The translations under genes and the position numbers were made by a program. 64,000 bases of DNA from Haberlea rhodopensis (taxonomy: Eukaryota > Streptophyta > Magnoliopsida > Lamiales > Gesneriaceae), in assembly GCA_907163345.1 (NCBI GenBank), contig CAJQUN010000035.1:5887973-5951972 (forward strand), read 5' to 3'. Shown piece by piece: positions 23,466 to 34,699 of this stretch. Position 1 is the stretch's first letter; the number at the start of each line of letters is the position of its first letter. The notes beneath the pieces are model-generated. The model made no database searches, was not told the DNA's origin, and saw only the letters and a program-made list of their open reading frames with translations.

Positions 23466-24170
23466 ACAATTGTAGGGTCTTCCTACCTTGACGTCATATT
23501 ATACACGTATTATGGACTAAAAATGCATTCATAACCTCTTAAGGGTTCCGGTTGCAACTTTGAGCTAATAAGATTACGGGCCAAAAATGAAATTTCAACC
23601 TTAATTAATTACATTCTCAATACGAATGTTAAAGCGATAGAATTATGCTACTACTAGAGTAGAGACTATCCAGAAATCCTGAATCCTAACATCTTTCATG
23701 CTCCTCATAGCTCACTGCCTCAACCCGGCCCTTAGTCCCTTAGTCCAAAAGTGTACCTACAGGAACAACCCATCATGAGCATGTATATCGCTACTCAACA
23801 TCATAGGGCAATGGCATATAAATAAATGCATGAAAGTAATTGGTAACGTATACTTCCTGGTTAATTGTATTAACCCTTTTTGGTTGTCCCTGTTTCATAG
23901 CCATACATAAAATCATTAATTCTCGACATGAATGATTAAAATCGACGTCTTATAAATATCGTCGTCTTTCAGCATCATCATCGTATAAGCATTATCATCT
24001 TATACATATCATCATTTATAACATCATCATCATATAAGCATTATCATCTTATAACATCATCATCATTTAAGCATCATAACAAGATACAACAGTAAATGTA
24101 CGAAGTCTTGGTTAAGTAATTTACTGGTTATTCGTTAACTTCTTCTTCTTAACCCTGATTTACCTTCATG

Positions 24171-24526
24171 CATATGGGCATCTTACCCCGTGGTATCTTA
24201 CCACACAATAACATCGTATGGCCTCTTACCATATGGGCATCTTACCCCGTGGCATCTTACCACACAATAACATTGTATGGCATCTTACCATATGGGCATC
24301 TTACCCCGTGGCATCTTACCACATTATAACATCGTATGGCATCTTACCATATGGGCATCTTACCCTGTGGCATCTTACCACATAATAACATCGTATGGCA
24401 TCTTACCATATGGGCATCTTACCCCGTGGCATCTTACCACATAATAACATCGTATGACATCTTACTATTTGAGCATCTTACCCCGTGGCGTCTTACCACA
24501 TTATAACATTGTATGGCATCTTACCC
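24171..24526. repeat. 59-bp tandem repeat in LTR X1, about six copies
   Basis: Units contain CATATGGGCATCTTACCCCG, TGGCATCTTACCACA and TAACATCGTATGGC. Successive copies are offset 59 bp and nearly identical. Confidence 0.9.
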
Positions 24527-24559
24527 TTTTATAAAACATCGTATAACATTGTTATAAAC

Positions 24560-25000
24560 TTACTTATCGCAATCATCATCGTAAACATCATCATCATAAA
24601 CTTACTTATCATATTATCATCGTAAGCATCATCATCATAAACATCATCGTAAACATCATCATCATAAACATCATCGTAAACATCATCATCATAAACATCA
24701 TCGTAAGCATCATCATCATAAACATCGTCATCATAATCATCATCGTAAGCATCATCATCATAAACATCATCGTAAACATCATCATCTTAAACATCATCGT
24801 AAACATCATCATCATAAACATCGTCATCATAATCATCATCGTAAGCATCATCATCGTAAACATCATCGTAAACATCATCATCTTAAACATCATCATCATA
24901 AACATCATCGTAAACATCATCATCATAAACATCATCGTAAGCATCATCATCATAAACATCGTCATCATAATCATCATCGTAAGCATCATCATCATATACT
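24560..25000. repeat. CAT/ATC-rich minisatellite in LTR X1
   Basis: Interlocking units such as CATCATCATCATAAACATC and GTAAACATCATC over about 440 bp. It yields a spurious Met-rich frame on the minus strand. Confidence 0.9.
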
Positions 25001-25216
25001 TATGCAATCAATACATAGTCATAGTTAGGAGGGTGCCCGTACGCTTCTTACGTACCTTAATTCCAAAATGGAGAAGTTGTAGAACTTTATCTCCTTGAAG
25101 TTGTGGGTACCTGGGATGGTTCTACATAACCATACAAATCGATATTAGAAGCTAAATATAGTCCAATATCCAAAAATCCCACAAAAAATAACAAAAACAC
25201 ATAATTGTGTGACTCG

Positions 25217-25422
25217 CGATCGATCGTTGAGATGCCCCGATCGATCGCGAGATCGCACTGCCCGTTGCTGACTTTTTGTGCCTTCGGCGATCGATCGCCA
25301 CTTTTGGCGCGATCGATCGCCAACCTCGCCGATCGATCGCCCAAAAGTGGCGATCGATCACCAAATGGCTCTAGAGCCTACTGCTGGCTCGCGATCGATC
25401 GCCAAAAACGGGCGATCGATCG
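25217..25422. repeat. Four paired CGATCGATCG palindromes in LTR X1
   Basis: Palindromes start at 25217/25238, 25288/25310, 25330/25351 (last base changed) and 25392/25413. Offsets within pairs are 21-22 bp. Gaps include CCACTTTTGGCG and CCCAAAAGTGG, themselves partly self-complementary. Most copies extend to GCGATCGATCGC. Confidence 0.95.
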
Positions 25423-26197
25423 CCGATCTCTGTACATCAAAAATTCGCCATTTTTGAGCATTTTTCAAGCTCCACTTCAACCCCTTTAAATACAAACTTT
25501 TCTACAACATTAACATCATCATAACACACTAAAACCCACATAAAACACCTCAAAAATCATACCCTAACAACATACAACATATACCCAACCAAACCCACTT
25601 AAATCAGTTCAAAATCAACCCATTTCAAATCCAAACTTCATAAAAACTTAAGGAAGGGTTCCATACCTCTTGAAGACTCCAAATCTTAACAAAGATCACA
25701 CAAACACAAGTTTTGTGGAGTTTCCTCCTTCCTCCTTTGAAGGATTTCGAAAATGTGGTAAAGGGGTAGGGTTTGAGAGTAATTGGGGATTTAAGAGTGA
25801 AAAGGGTAAAGTGAGTTGGGTAAGGTGGGGGAAAGGGTTAATTAAATTATACCCAAAATTAACATGATGTATGAAATACCCCAACATGGTATTTTAAAAG
25901 CATTTTACAAAAATGCAACCAACTTCATTAAATTCATACTTTCCTCATAATTAACAATTAACACAATTAAATCATGTTAACCCCATTTCCTATCATGCAT
26001 AACATGCACCTTGAAACGTAACCCCCGGGTCATGCCTATCATGTGACTAAGCATTTCATCGTGATAATTAATTTAAGCACATAATCAATTATCCACATAA
26101 TTAAACACATGAACATAATTAATGCCTTAATTGCAGTTAATTATTTCGGGGCGTCACAACAATTTATCATATAACCCCGATATGAGCTTCATACACG

Positions 26198-26209
26198 ACT
26201 CTGATACCA
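26198..26209 (-). promoter_or_regulatory. Primer-binding site of Copia A
   Basis: The plus strand reads ACTCTGATACCA, one base from the complement of the initiator tRNA-Met PBS, immediately beside the 5' LTR. Confidence 0.75.
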
Positions 26210-26213
26210 CTCT

Positions 26214-27685
26214 AAGGAATCCAACATGCAAATACGCAGCGGAATAAAAAAAAATTGGATTCCAACCATGGACCTATACGGGTGTTCATATCAGGTGTAT
26301 GTAATATACCTTTGACGCGTGTTTGATGCAGAAACCTCAAAGCTGGACGTCCACGAGCCATGAGCAAAGCTATTCAACTTTGCCTCTACGGTATCCGCGA
26401 TCAAATCGAAAAGGGATGTTGAAGAACAAGTTGCTAGACTTGTTATTTAATCGGAAGGGATGAGCCACCAAGATATGATGGCGGCTGTTATTCGAACGAG
26501 CGGCTTTAGGTTAAAAGCTTTTTGTTAATTCAGAATTAATCACTTCAACCTAATATGCATGTATGTATATATATATAGAGATAAATAATAGGCGGCTGAA
26601 AATACATGGTTTTCCAAAAAGCCTTTAAGCCCAATTATTTATCTATATATTCCATGTACAAATATATATCTTCATATATATAATCGGCCCATAATAATAT
26701 AACATATTATTATTATATGATTAGGACTCTTCCTAATCAACTTAATTCATCCAATGAATTATATCTCCCTTTATTGATTTAATATTTTGTGCGACCCGTT
26801 AGGATCTTACAACATTGGCAGTGATATAAAATATCAATTTATGTCACAAGCAAAGAGCGGTGTCTAGCAACACATCAAGGCTACCCAAGTTACAGGAATG
26901 TCATTGACTCGACATAACCTATGGCCTGTGATAATATTCACCATGTAACTTAATCAATTTGTCCTATGTGTTTAGATTAAACACGAGTCATGTAATAGTC
27001 ATACTCGTATAGTTCAATCTTTTATTTCTTGATCACCAAGTATACTAGAATAAACGAATAAGCTCGATATCACATATCGACTCATTCGAGCATGACCATG
27101 CATTTTAGTGTCACTTGATCAAGGGACCAAACACTTCTCATGTTATATAGGAGGGACAAATCATATCTTGATCACACAACATCCCTCTACATAGTGTATC
27201 CAATGATTATCTTTATAGTTTACCCTGTTACAGGTAACGTTTGACAATATCAAGATACACGACTCCTTATGTTGGGATCTCTGGTGATCTCAAGTCGTAA
27301 GGATTACATACGTTATTATCACTATGATAATTGCTTTTGACATTTATATAACTATCCATGTAGCATTCTCATGGTGGGTCTGTCTATTACATTGTTCTCT
27401 AACATGCACCCATGTGTTGATTTGATATCTCATATCCATGAACAATTCATCAATCAATACATACTAGTCTCAATGCATTATCAATATCCTTATTCATGAT
27501 AATACTTGACTAGGGACAATCTTTAAGAATAATACAATATTATTCTATGGATATTAATATATATATATTCATATTACACAGACATTTGAATAATATATAA
27601 TAATGAATTGCCTTTAATAAAATCATATTACATTGTATGCCAAAAGTCAATCATCTAATGAGTTGTCTTAGGGCATATCCCAACA
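26214..27685 (-). repeat. 5' LTR of Copia A
   Basis: On the minus strand it starts TGTTGGGATATGCCC at 27685 and ends just before the PBS (inner border uncertain by a few bases). About 1.47 kb, no genes. The outer flank AGATG (27686-27690) should be one TSD copy; the other is outside the window. Confidence 0.75.
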
Positions 27686-28389
27686 AGATGAACCTCTTCA
27701 GATTATTGAAAACAACATTCCTGATGAGGTTGATCTTTATGAAAAGTGAGAACGATCTAATCGTCTCCGCGTAATGTTCATAAGACTAAAATATCCGCTA
27801 GTATTCAAGTTTCTGTCGAAGAGCATAAAAATTTCAAGGCATTACTGAAGGCTATTGATGAGCAGTTTGAGACTTCAGATAAAGCATTATCCAGCACCCT
27901 AATTATGAAGTTTTCATCCATGAGGATCACTACCGTGAAAGGTGTGCGTGAGCATATCATCCAAATGAGGGACATTGCGGCTCAATTAAAGGCTCTTGAG
28001 GTTGGATGCCTGGGTCTTTCCTTGTACTATATTTTGAACACTCCCCTATCTCAATATTGACCCTTCAAGATATCCTATAACACACATATGGATAACTGAT
28101 CAATTAATGAACTTTTGATCATGTGTGTTCAAGAGGAAGGAAGACTGATAATGGAAAAGAGTGAGAGTGCATTTATGGCAGCGGAAAGAAATGACACAAA
28201 CCAAGCCAAATAGAAAGGGAAAGGTAAAATATGTCTCAAGGTGGAACCAAAAAGGAACCCAAGTGTTTATTTTTTTGTAAAAAAGAAGGAACACATGAAG
28301 AAAGATTGCACCAAATTCAAGAACTGGCTTGAGACGAAAGGTAAACCAATCTCATTTTAGGAATCTAATATTTTTGATGTTATTTATAA
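27686..28389 (+). pseudogene. Copia B gag remnant
   Basis: UBN2-type gag features: KNFKALLKAIDEQFETSDKA, KFSSMRITTVKGVREHI, MRDIAAQLKALEV, then MCVQEEGRLIMEKSESAFM. The zinc knuckle region reads FFVKKKEHMKKDC: both N-terminal cysteines are gone. Multiple stops and frame changes. Truncated on the left by Copia A. Confidence 0.8.
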
Positions 28390-28397
28390 CACGTGAT

Positions 28398-28830
28398 TAG
28401 GGGTGTAAACGAATCGAACATGTTCACGAACTTTTCGAGCCGGCTCGATAAATATTGATTCGAAATCGAAATTCTCGAATTCGAGCCGAACTCGAACATG
28501 ATCGAACTTTTTTCGAGCCGAACTCGAGCCCAAATTACTTTGTTCAATAGTTCGCACCGCTCGCGAACCTTAATATTTTATTAATATAGGATAATTATAT
28601 ATTAAATAAATATATTTCAAACCTTTTTCGGGTATTTATTATCGAGCAATAATTCGAATAGCTGGCGAACATTTTCGAGCTGAATTCAAACTCGAACTTT
28701 GATTCGAGCCAAATTTTTGAAACTATTCGAACTTCAAATCGAACTCGAACTCGAATATAACTATTTCAAGCCAAATTCGAACCTTAAAATTTTCTGCATA
28801 TTTGGCTCGATTCGGTTCGTTTACACCTTT
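28398..28830. mobile_element. hAT-type MITE (433 bp)
   Basis: Imperfect terminal inverted repeats (TAGGGGTGTAAACGAATCGA at the left, complement TAAAGGTGTAAACGAACCGA-like at the right) with a perfect 8-bp TSD ACACGTGA at 28390-28397 and 28831-28838. The interior is packed with TCGAACTCGAAC-type repeats and has no transposase. The 8-bp TSD points to hAT mobilisation. Confidence 0.9.
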
Positions 28831-28838
28831 ACACGTGA

Positions 28839-30043
28839 TGGATTGATTCTGCATATTTCGAATACCTCGCAGGGTATGCGAAACCTAAGGAAACCAGTGG
28901 AAAATGAGCAATGCATTTATTAAGGAAACAAGATGTGTTCATATGTGGAAGTCGTTGGAGCATGCAGTCTAGATTTAAGTAGTGAATTTAATTTGAATTT
29001 AGAAAAGACATTTTATATTCCAAGTTTTTATAGGAATATAATTTCAGTTTTAAGACCCGTACCGTTTTGTTATTCTTCTAATTTCTCAGAAACATATATC
29101 TTTCAGTTTATATTATAAATTTTAATTTTGTTGGGAATAGTACGTTGTCTGATGATCATTTTCTTTATTAATTTTAAAATAATGCCACTTATAATACTAT
29201 GCATGTTTACACTGGTATGAAACAACGTGTTATGTGATTCCTCTATTCTGTGGCACCGGAGATTGAGACATATCTCCATAGATATGAGTAAGAGTTTAGT
29301 AAACGATGGAGTACTTAATACTTTGGATTTTACTGATTTCAATACTTGTGTGGATTGCATAAAGAAAAGTAGACAATTCCAAGGAAGGTGCTAAGAGGAG
29401 TATATGCATATTAGAGAACATACATTCAGATATTTGTAGTCCATTAATGGACTCGCATGGTCCGAAATACTTCATCTCTTTCATTAATGATTATTCACGA
29501 TATATGTATATCTACTTGCTTCATAACAAGAACGAAGCACCTGACGCCTTTAAAGTCTTTAAGGCCAAAGTAAAGAAACAATGCGAAAAACAAATTAAGA
29601 TCATGAGAATAGATAGAGGTGGAGAATATTATAGTAGATACACCGATGATGGACAAGCACCTGGTCCATTCAAAGTTTCTTCAAGAGCATGGGATAGTTG
29701 CCCAATACACCATACATGGTTCTTCCGACCAAAAAGTTGTAGCAGAATGAAGAAACCGAACTTCAATGGACACGGTGAGGAGTATGCAAAGTAACTTCAA
29801 GCTTACTGAATCCTTGTGGACTGAAGCTCTTAAAACGACAATGCATAAACCAAGTTCAACTAAAGTTGTCTCAAAGACACCATTTGAAGTATTCAAAAGT
29901 TGGAAATCGTTGCGATGTATAGGTGTTTGGGGGTGCACATCTGAAGTAAGATTATAACCCACAAGAAAAAAAACTAGACCCAAGGACCCATTGGTGGGTA
30001 TTTCACTGGATATGCCGCTTCTAAGGGTTATAGATTCTATTGT
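28839..30043 (+). pseudogene. Copia B protease tail, GAG-pre-integrase and integrase
   Basis: Degenerate GAG-pre-integrase (LWHRRLRHISI-like over a frameshift, CVDCIKK). The integrase core is at about 29440-29800: SFINDYSRYMYIYLLHNKNE, then MRIDRGGEYY (expected RSDRGGEYY). Further pieces run to 30043 (SLWTEALKTTM, KTPFEVFKSW). The catalytic region NGVAERRNRT is scrambled by indels near 29745. It ends at the TSD of the inserted solo LTR and continues at 32075 with HSTRIVEPTKYEV. Confidence 0.8.
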
Positions 30044-30048
30044 CCAGC

Positions 30049-32069
30049 TGCTCGCTATTATTTTAAACAGTATTTTCGAGTGTAGCGATTCTCTACCGCA
30101 AGTGCACGGTGTCAAGTTTTAGTATAATGATAATATAAGTATGAGTGTCGAACCCACGAGGACTAGGAAATAAGTACCAAACTCCACTAGTTTAACTATA
30201 TTTAGCCTACGAAAAATAGTTATGATTAATTAACTAAAGTGACAAATTAACTTTATATGTAATCCAAACAATCAAAAGAAACAATTATCAAGACTTTCAG
30301 TTCACCTAATTAATCCCCCACAATTCGCCTATTAGTTAAGAATTAAATTCAAACAATCTAAGGTGACGAGTTTTCCTAATTCACTTGTTATACTTTGGTC
30401 CGGCTATAACAAATCTAATACTAATGTAACAATAAGCTACTCTCATATCCTTATTGAGCAATTAATATTGTAAGTTGATCTATGAAAACTTCTAGCTTTC
30501 GATTATTAGATATCTGTAGCTATCACACGTATATTTGACTTCATCTCTCGATATCAGCCTGAAATCCACGGCATAAATCACTATATCGAATCACAATTTT
30601 ATCTCTCGATCTCAATTGTAATTTACTATCATTCAAGGATGGCTAAACCCTTAAAAGTATCAATAATAATGATCTATGCACTTAAATAAATAAGAATCAA
30701 TCAAAACATTCAATTTAAATCATGGGTTCATACAAAGGATCCCATAAGTCTTGATAATAAACTTAGCCTATAAACATATTCAAAATCAAATGCAAAATCA
30801 TGTTTTTTCAACATCAAAAGCATAAGGAAATCAAATAGAAATAAACAAAGATTAGAAATACGCATAAACTAGTGATGTTGACTCGTCAATCCGTATCCGT
30901 CTCTCGCTTCTTCTCTTCACTTTAAGTGAATTCTTCACGTCCATTTTTCCTACCAAATATTTACGTGAATTCCGTCTCTCTTCCACCTCTCTGTACGTCT
31001 ATTGCTCTTCCGTCCTTTAAGAATGAATGTGCCAAGAATGCTGGCCGTTCCTTCTCTTCTCGTCCCTGAATTTTACGTGAAGTCTCCTTCGTAATTCTGC
31101 TCTCTGTGTGTGAAGTCTCTGTGCACTCAGAATGAATGTCGAGTTTAGACGAGAAAAATCTCTGTGCAAATAATCAGACGTCCCCCTTATCTTTCGTTGC
31201 TGTTGCTGCTCTCTTCCTTTTCTTTCTCACTTAACTATCCTTCAATCTCGTTGTTGCTCACGTCTCTTCAATCCTCGGTACGTGAGTGTTTATCCCACCC
31301 TTTAGGTGAATTCCCGACTCCTCCACCTCTCTGTACGTGTATTGCTTGTTTGTATATTCTTGTCTCCTCTGAATTCCCCACGTAACTATTGCTTTCGTCA
31401 ATTTCGCTCCCTGGATACCTACATCTGCTTTGCTAATATATATTTATTGCTCCGAAGAATCCCGTAAACTCTCGTTGCCTTCATGTCTGTTGCTTCCTCT
31501 CTCTAATATATCTGGTCTACTTATCTCTTCGTCCTTATCTTTTAAACTAATTCCCGTACGTTGCTCACGTCTCCTCTATTCTGATAATCTCATTTCCCCT
31601 GATATCGTGCGTGAATTCTTGTCTCCAGCCAATGAAAAACTCCCTATCTTTTCAATCTGCTCCCCTCTTCCTCACGTCTGTTATTATGTTCACGTAACTT
31701 ATATGTTGCACACGTCTCTTTGCTTCTCTCCAATGTAATCTATCCTCTTCAAGTTATATCCGTGTGTTTGCTATCACCTCACTATATCCACGTCTCTTGC
31801 TCTTTCTATTATTTGATTGTTCACGGAACTATTTTTCTTTCTCGTCAACTTCTTCAATATCTAATAATCTGATCCCATGTTCGATAATATCCGATTGTGC
31901 TCGATTTGGTCATTTTTCATTAATTAAAGCTTATTTTCTCCACTTTTATGCATTTGGACCTGGATTCCTGAAATATACAAATATATACCAAAACACGTAA
32001 TATTTTCTAGGAATCACTACAAAAACGCCTCTAAACTTATATCAAATTAAGTGTAAAAATCGCACTTAT
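30049..32069 (-). repeat. Athila-type solo LTR in Copia B
   Basis: The first 75 bp align with the start of the element D LTR (TG.CCGCT, TTTTAAACA, CCGCAAGTGCACGGTGTCAA). The right end reads CGCACTTAT, short of the expected TATCA. The TSD is CCAGC at 30044-30048 and 32070-32074, and Copia B's frame (FYCPA/HSTRIV) closes across it. About 2.0 kb, no coding region. The part from 30890 to 31860 is C/T-rich with many ACGT cores. Confidence 0.8.
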
Positions 32070-32074
32070 CCAGC

Positions 32075-32577
32075 TCATAGCACTAGGATTGTGGAACCAA
32101 CAAAATACGAAGTTTCTTGGGAATGACTTGATTAGTGGGAGCGATCGATTTCAGGACATTGTTTCTCAAAAGAATCTATGGTGCTGAAACTTCCACTTCA
32201 AGTTGCAGATTGATTATCATTTGTAAGACTCCTCAAATTCAATTGGGTGTTAGACATCCTCGGGAAAATGTTGATACAACATTAAGGAGATATGCTAGAG
32301 TAAGATATTCAGTAATACCTAGTGATTATGTTGTTATTTGCAAGGATCAGACTATAATATTGGAGTTGGAAATGATCGTGAAACGTTTTCACAAGCCATG
32401 AGTTGTAAAGAATAAATTTTATGGTACGATGTCATGAAAGATGAGTTGAAGGAGTATGTGATCTTGTTGAGTTGCTTGATGGTGTAAAAGCCAGAGGATG
32501 TAAATGAGCCTATAAAACGAAGAAAGATTATTAGGCAAATTGAAAGATATAAAACAAGACTCATTGCTAAAGGATTT
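32075..32577 (+). pseudogene. Copia B integrase-RT linker and RT start
   Basis: Degenerate linker (HSTRIVEPTKYEV) followed by a piece near 32410-32577 that ends TRLIAKGF. The next residues, TEKEGYDYKD, are found at 39593 after the Tekay element. Confidence 0.7.
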
Positions 32578-34475
32578 TGTAATGCCCCATACAGTGATTG
32601 ATGTTAATTATATGATTATAGTGAGGAAAATAAATTTGGATTATAGTGAGGAAAATAAATTTAATATTTAACTTAAGTTTCGAAAATTTAAAATAGTGAA
32701 TAAATGCAAGAGCATTTTCATATATTGGATAAGTAAAGTATAAATAATAAAATGGAGAAAATAGTAAGAATCAACTAGTAGTGAGAATTAAAATTTAAGT
32801 AGTGTATGCCTTTTCATGGTCAAGATCGATGCACATCAACATATAATATATATGTTTTATGATTTCAAAAGTGCAAGAGGATTTAATAAATAACATAAAG
32901 AATCGGATAGTGGAGTACACGTGCACTCATATTATGTATTGAGGGGGGTGAGTCATTTGCTTTTAAACCATGGATGTACCGATTTCATTCCATTTTGTTT
33001 AGTACTCTCAGTTCATTTGCTTTCCTTGAAGGTCGTCCGTCAGACTAGCTGTTCTCTTCCTCGGTAACACTTTTGTTTCGATTTTGTTGATTTTATTTGT
33101 GATGTTCATATCTTAAACTGATTCTAGTCAGTGTTGGTTAAATAAAATAAGATATAAGGGAATGAATAAGGTAGGAATAAAATAAAAAGCAACAATGAAA
33201 TTAATTTGGAATTTTATTTGTGGGTGTTTCCTTATAGTTTTGTGAATTTGGGATTTGGGAGGTCTGATACTATTTGAATACTTGTATAATGGCTGTAGCT
33301 TTCTACGATTGTCGTTAGTGGGATGGGAATGGAGTATGCCTAAATAAGAACAATAAATATATCAAGGAGAAAACTACATAAATAAAATATAGTTAGAGTT
33401 CTATTAATGACTAGTATATATCAATTAGATTGAGGAATCTGTAGGATTTTAATTAAATATGAGAAATGGTAATGTCCTAATATTGAATTGTTAAATTGTG
33501 ATAGATACTTCACAAGCCTCGGGACATCGGGAATAGCCTACTCGTAATTATTGACTATCATGTACGTGTTGACGTACGAGCATGTATTGATATTCATATT
33601 AATGTTGATTATGATATATCGAGAATTGTATATGAATAATGATGTTGACGAGAATTGTATATGAATAATGATATTGAGGGTTGCTGGAATGGGCGATGTA
33701 ATACTATTATTGTGATTGGTGATTGTGTCGCAGTAGTAGGGGAGCGACGATGGGATATAGTAGGCTTGGTGTTGCCACTATATCGATTGTTGACTGTGTC
33801 GCAGTAGTAGGGGAGCGACGATGAGGTATAGTAGGCTTGATGTTGCCACTATATTGATTGTTGACTGTGTCGCAGTAGTAGGGGAGCGACGATGGGATAT
33901 AGTAGGTTTGGTGTTGGCACTATATATAGATTATATATGATAGTTCCAGAAACAGTTAGGAAATCCTCGTATTGTTGTTCCTGATCTCAGGGAGTATTTC
34001 TGTTATCTTATAGCATGTTAGACTGTTGATAGATTACTGTTTGTTTATACTGTTATTATTGCTGGTGTATGCTCACCCATTTTTGGGGGCTGTTTCTGTT
34101 GAAACAGGTATCAGGCTTAGACGTTAGAGTTGGAGGCATGACTAGGAGCTTTTGAGTCTGAGATGTCTAAGTTCTTGTCACTTACAATGAAGTTGTTATA
34201 GGATAATACATATATTTCAACTAGTTGTGGCACGCATGTGAGCTTGTTTACATTTGTATATGGCTTGTATGTAGTACTCTGTGATTTGGTTATCATGTGT
34301 TGATGCATGTGACTTATGTCATATTTAAATTGGGTAGACATCATATATTTTGTGAACTTATATAGGTCATGTTGTGTGTTGTTGGGAGGTCCAATTACGG
34401 GGAGATTATGTCAAAAGTTTTACAGAAATGACATCATGTGTTGTCTGTTTACGTGGTGACGTTTGGGGCGCCACA
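32578..34475 (+). repeat. 5' LTR of the Tekay-type element
   Basis: 1,898 bp, TGTAATGCCCC...GGGGCGCCACA. It contains a 31-bp duplication near its start (AATTATAGTGAGGAAAATAA-type) absent from the 3' copy, and a 71-bp tandem repeat at about 33725-33925. Confidence 0.9.
33725..33925. repeat. 71-bp tandem repeat in the Tekay-type LTR, about three copies
   Basis: GTGTCGCAGTAGTAGGGGAG recurs at 33725, 33796 and 33867, each followed by CGACGATG and TATAGTAGG. A degenerate version is visible in the solo LTR at about 41975-42190. Confidence 0.9.
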
Positions 34476-34480
34476 TTTGT

Positions 34481-34492
34481 TGGTATCAGAGC
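34481..34492 (+). promoter_or_regulatory. Primer-binding site of the Tekay-type element
   Basis: TGGTATCAGAGC, complementary to the 3' end of initiator tRNA-Met, five bases after the LTR. Confidence 0.95.
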
Positions 34493-34699
34493 AGTGGTTA
34501 GTTGTCTGGGATAGTTAGGAGTTTGGGGTTGTGTTATGGGTGTGGGATGTCAATATTTACTTGAGTATGTTTATGCATTGGTGTGTCTCGGTGTTATATT
34601 GATGTGATGGATTTATGTGTGTGTTGATGCAAAGATTGTGATTTATGTAATACTGGATGATACTTGTTAAATGATATGTTTAACAATTGCATTTCCAGT

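Larger units (their letters stand above)
23471..26158 (-). repeat. Solo LTR X1 (family X, chromovirus-like ends)
   Basis: Plus-strand ends TGTAGGGTCTTCC and GGGGCGTCACA with TSD ACAAT at 23466-23470 and 26159-26163. On the minus strand it starts TGTGACGCCCCGAAA, a start typical of Tekay/Del-type Gypsy LTRs. 2,688 bp with no internal region, so a solo LTR. It contains a 59-bp tandem repeat, a CAT/ATC-rich minisatellite and four palindrome pairs. Its relative X2 lies at 47011-49024. Confidence 0.85.
1..27685 (-). mobile_element. Copia A: Ty1/copia LTR retrotransposon, truncated by the window edge, carrying nested insertions
   Basis: Its 3' half, including the 3' LTR, lies left of base 1. Read on the minus strand it has a 5' LTR (27685 down to about 26214), an initiator-Met type PBS (26198-26209), a leader split by two insertions (26197-26164, 23465-22884, 4025-3102), then gag (from 3101) and pol (to base 1). 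Solo LTR X1 (23471-26158, TSD ACAAT) and Copia C (4031-22878, TSD CAATC) sit in the leader. The right edge abuts the gag of Copia B at 27686, so A inserted into B. Stops in gag and pol and a damaged protease motif make it non-functional. The continuity of the leader across both insertions is inferred from the TSDs. Confidence 0.75.

Noticed and set aside
24171..24526. CRISPR-like regular repeat array
   Set aside because: Units are contiguous 59-bp tandem copies without unique spacers, in a plant LTR; no cas genes.
24609..25007. Met-rich 132-codon frame on the minus strand
   Set aside because: It is a direct translation of the CAT/ATC minisatellite and has no gene features.
31164..31738. Ser/Leu-rich plus-strand frames suggesting secreted proteins
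   Set aside because: They lie inside the C/T-rich half of a solo LTR; hydrophobicity comes from base composition.
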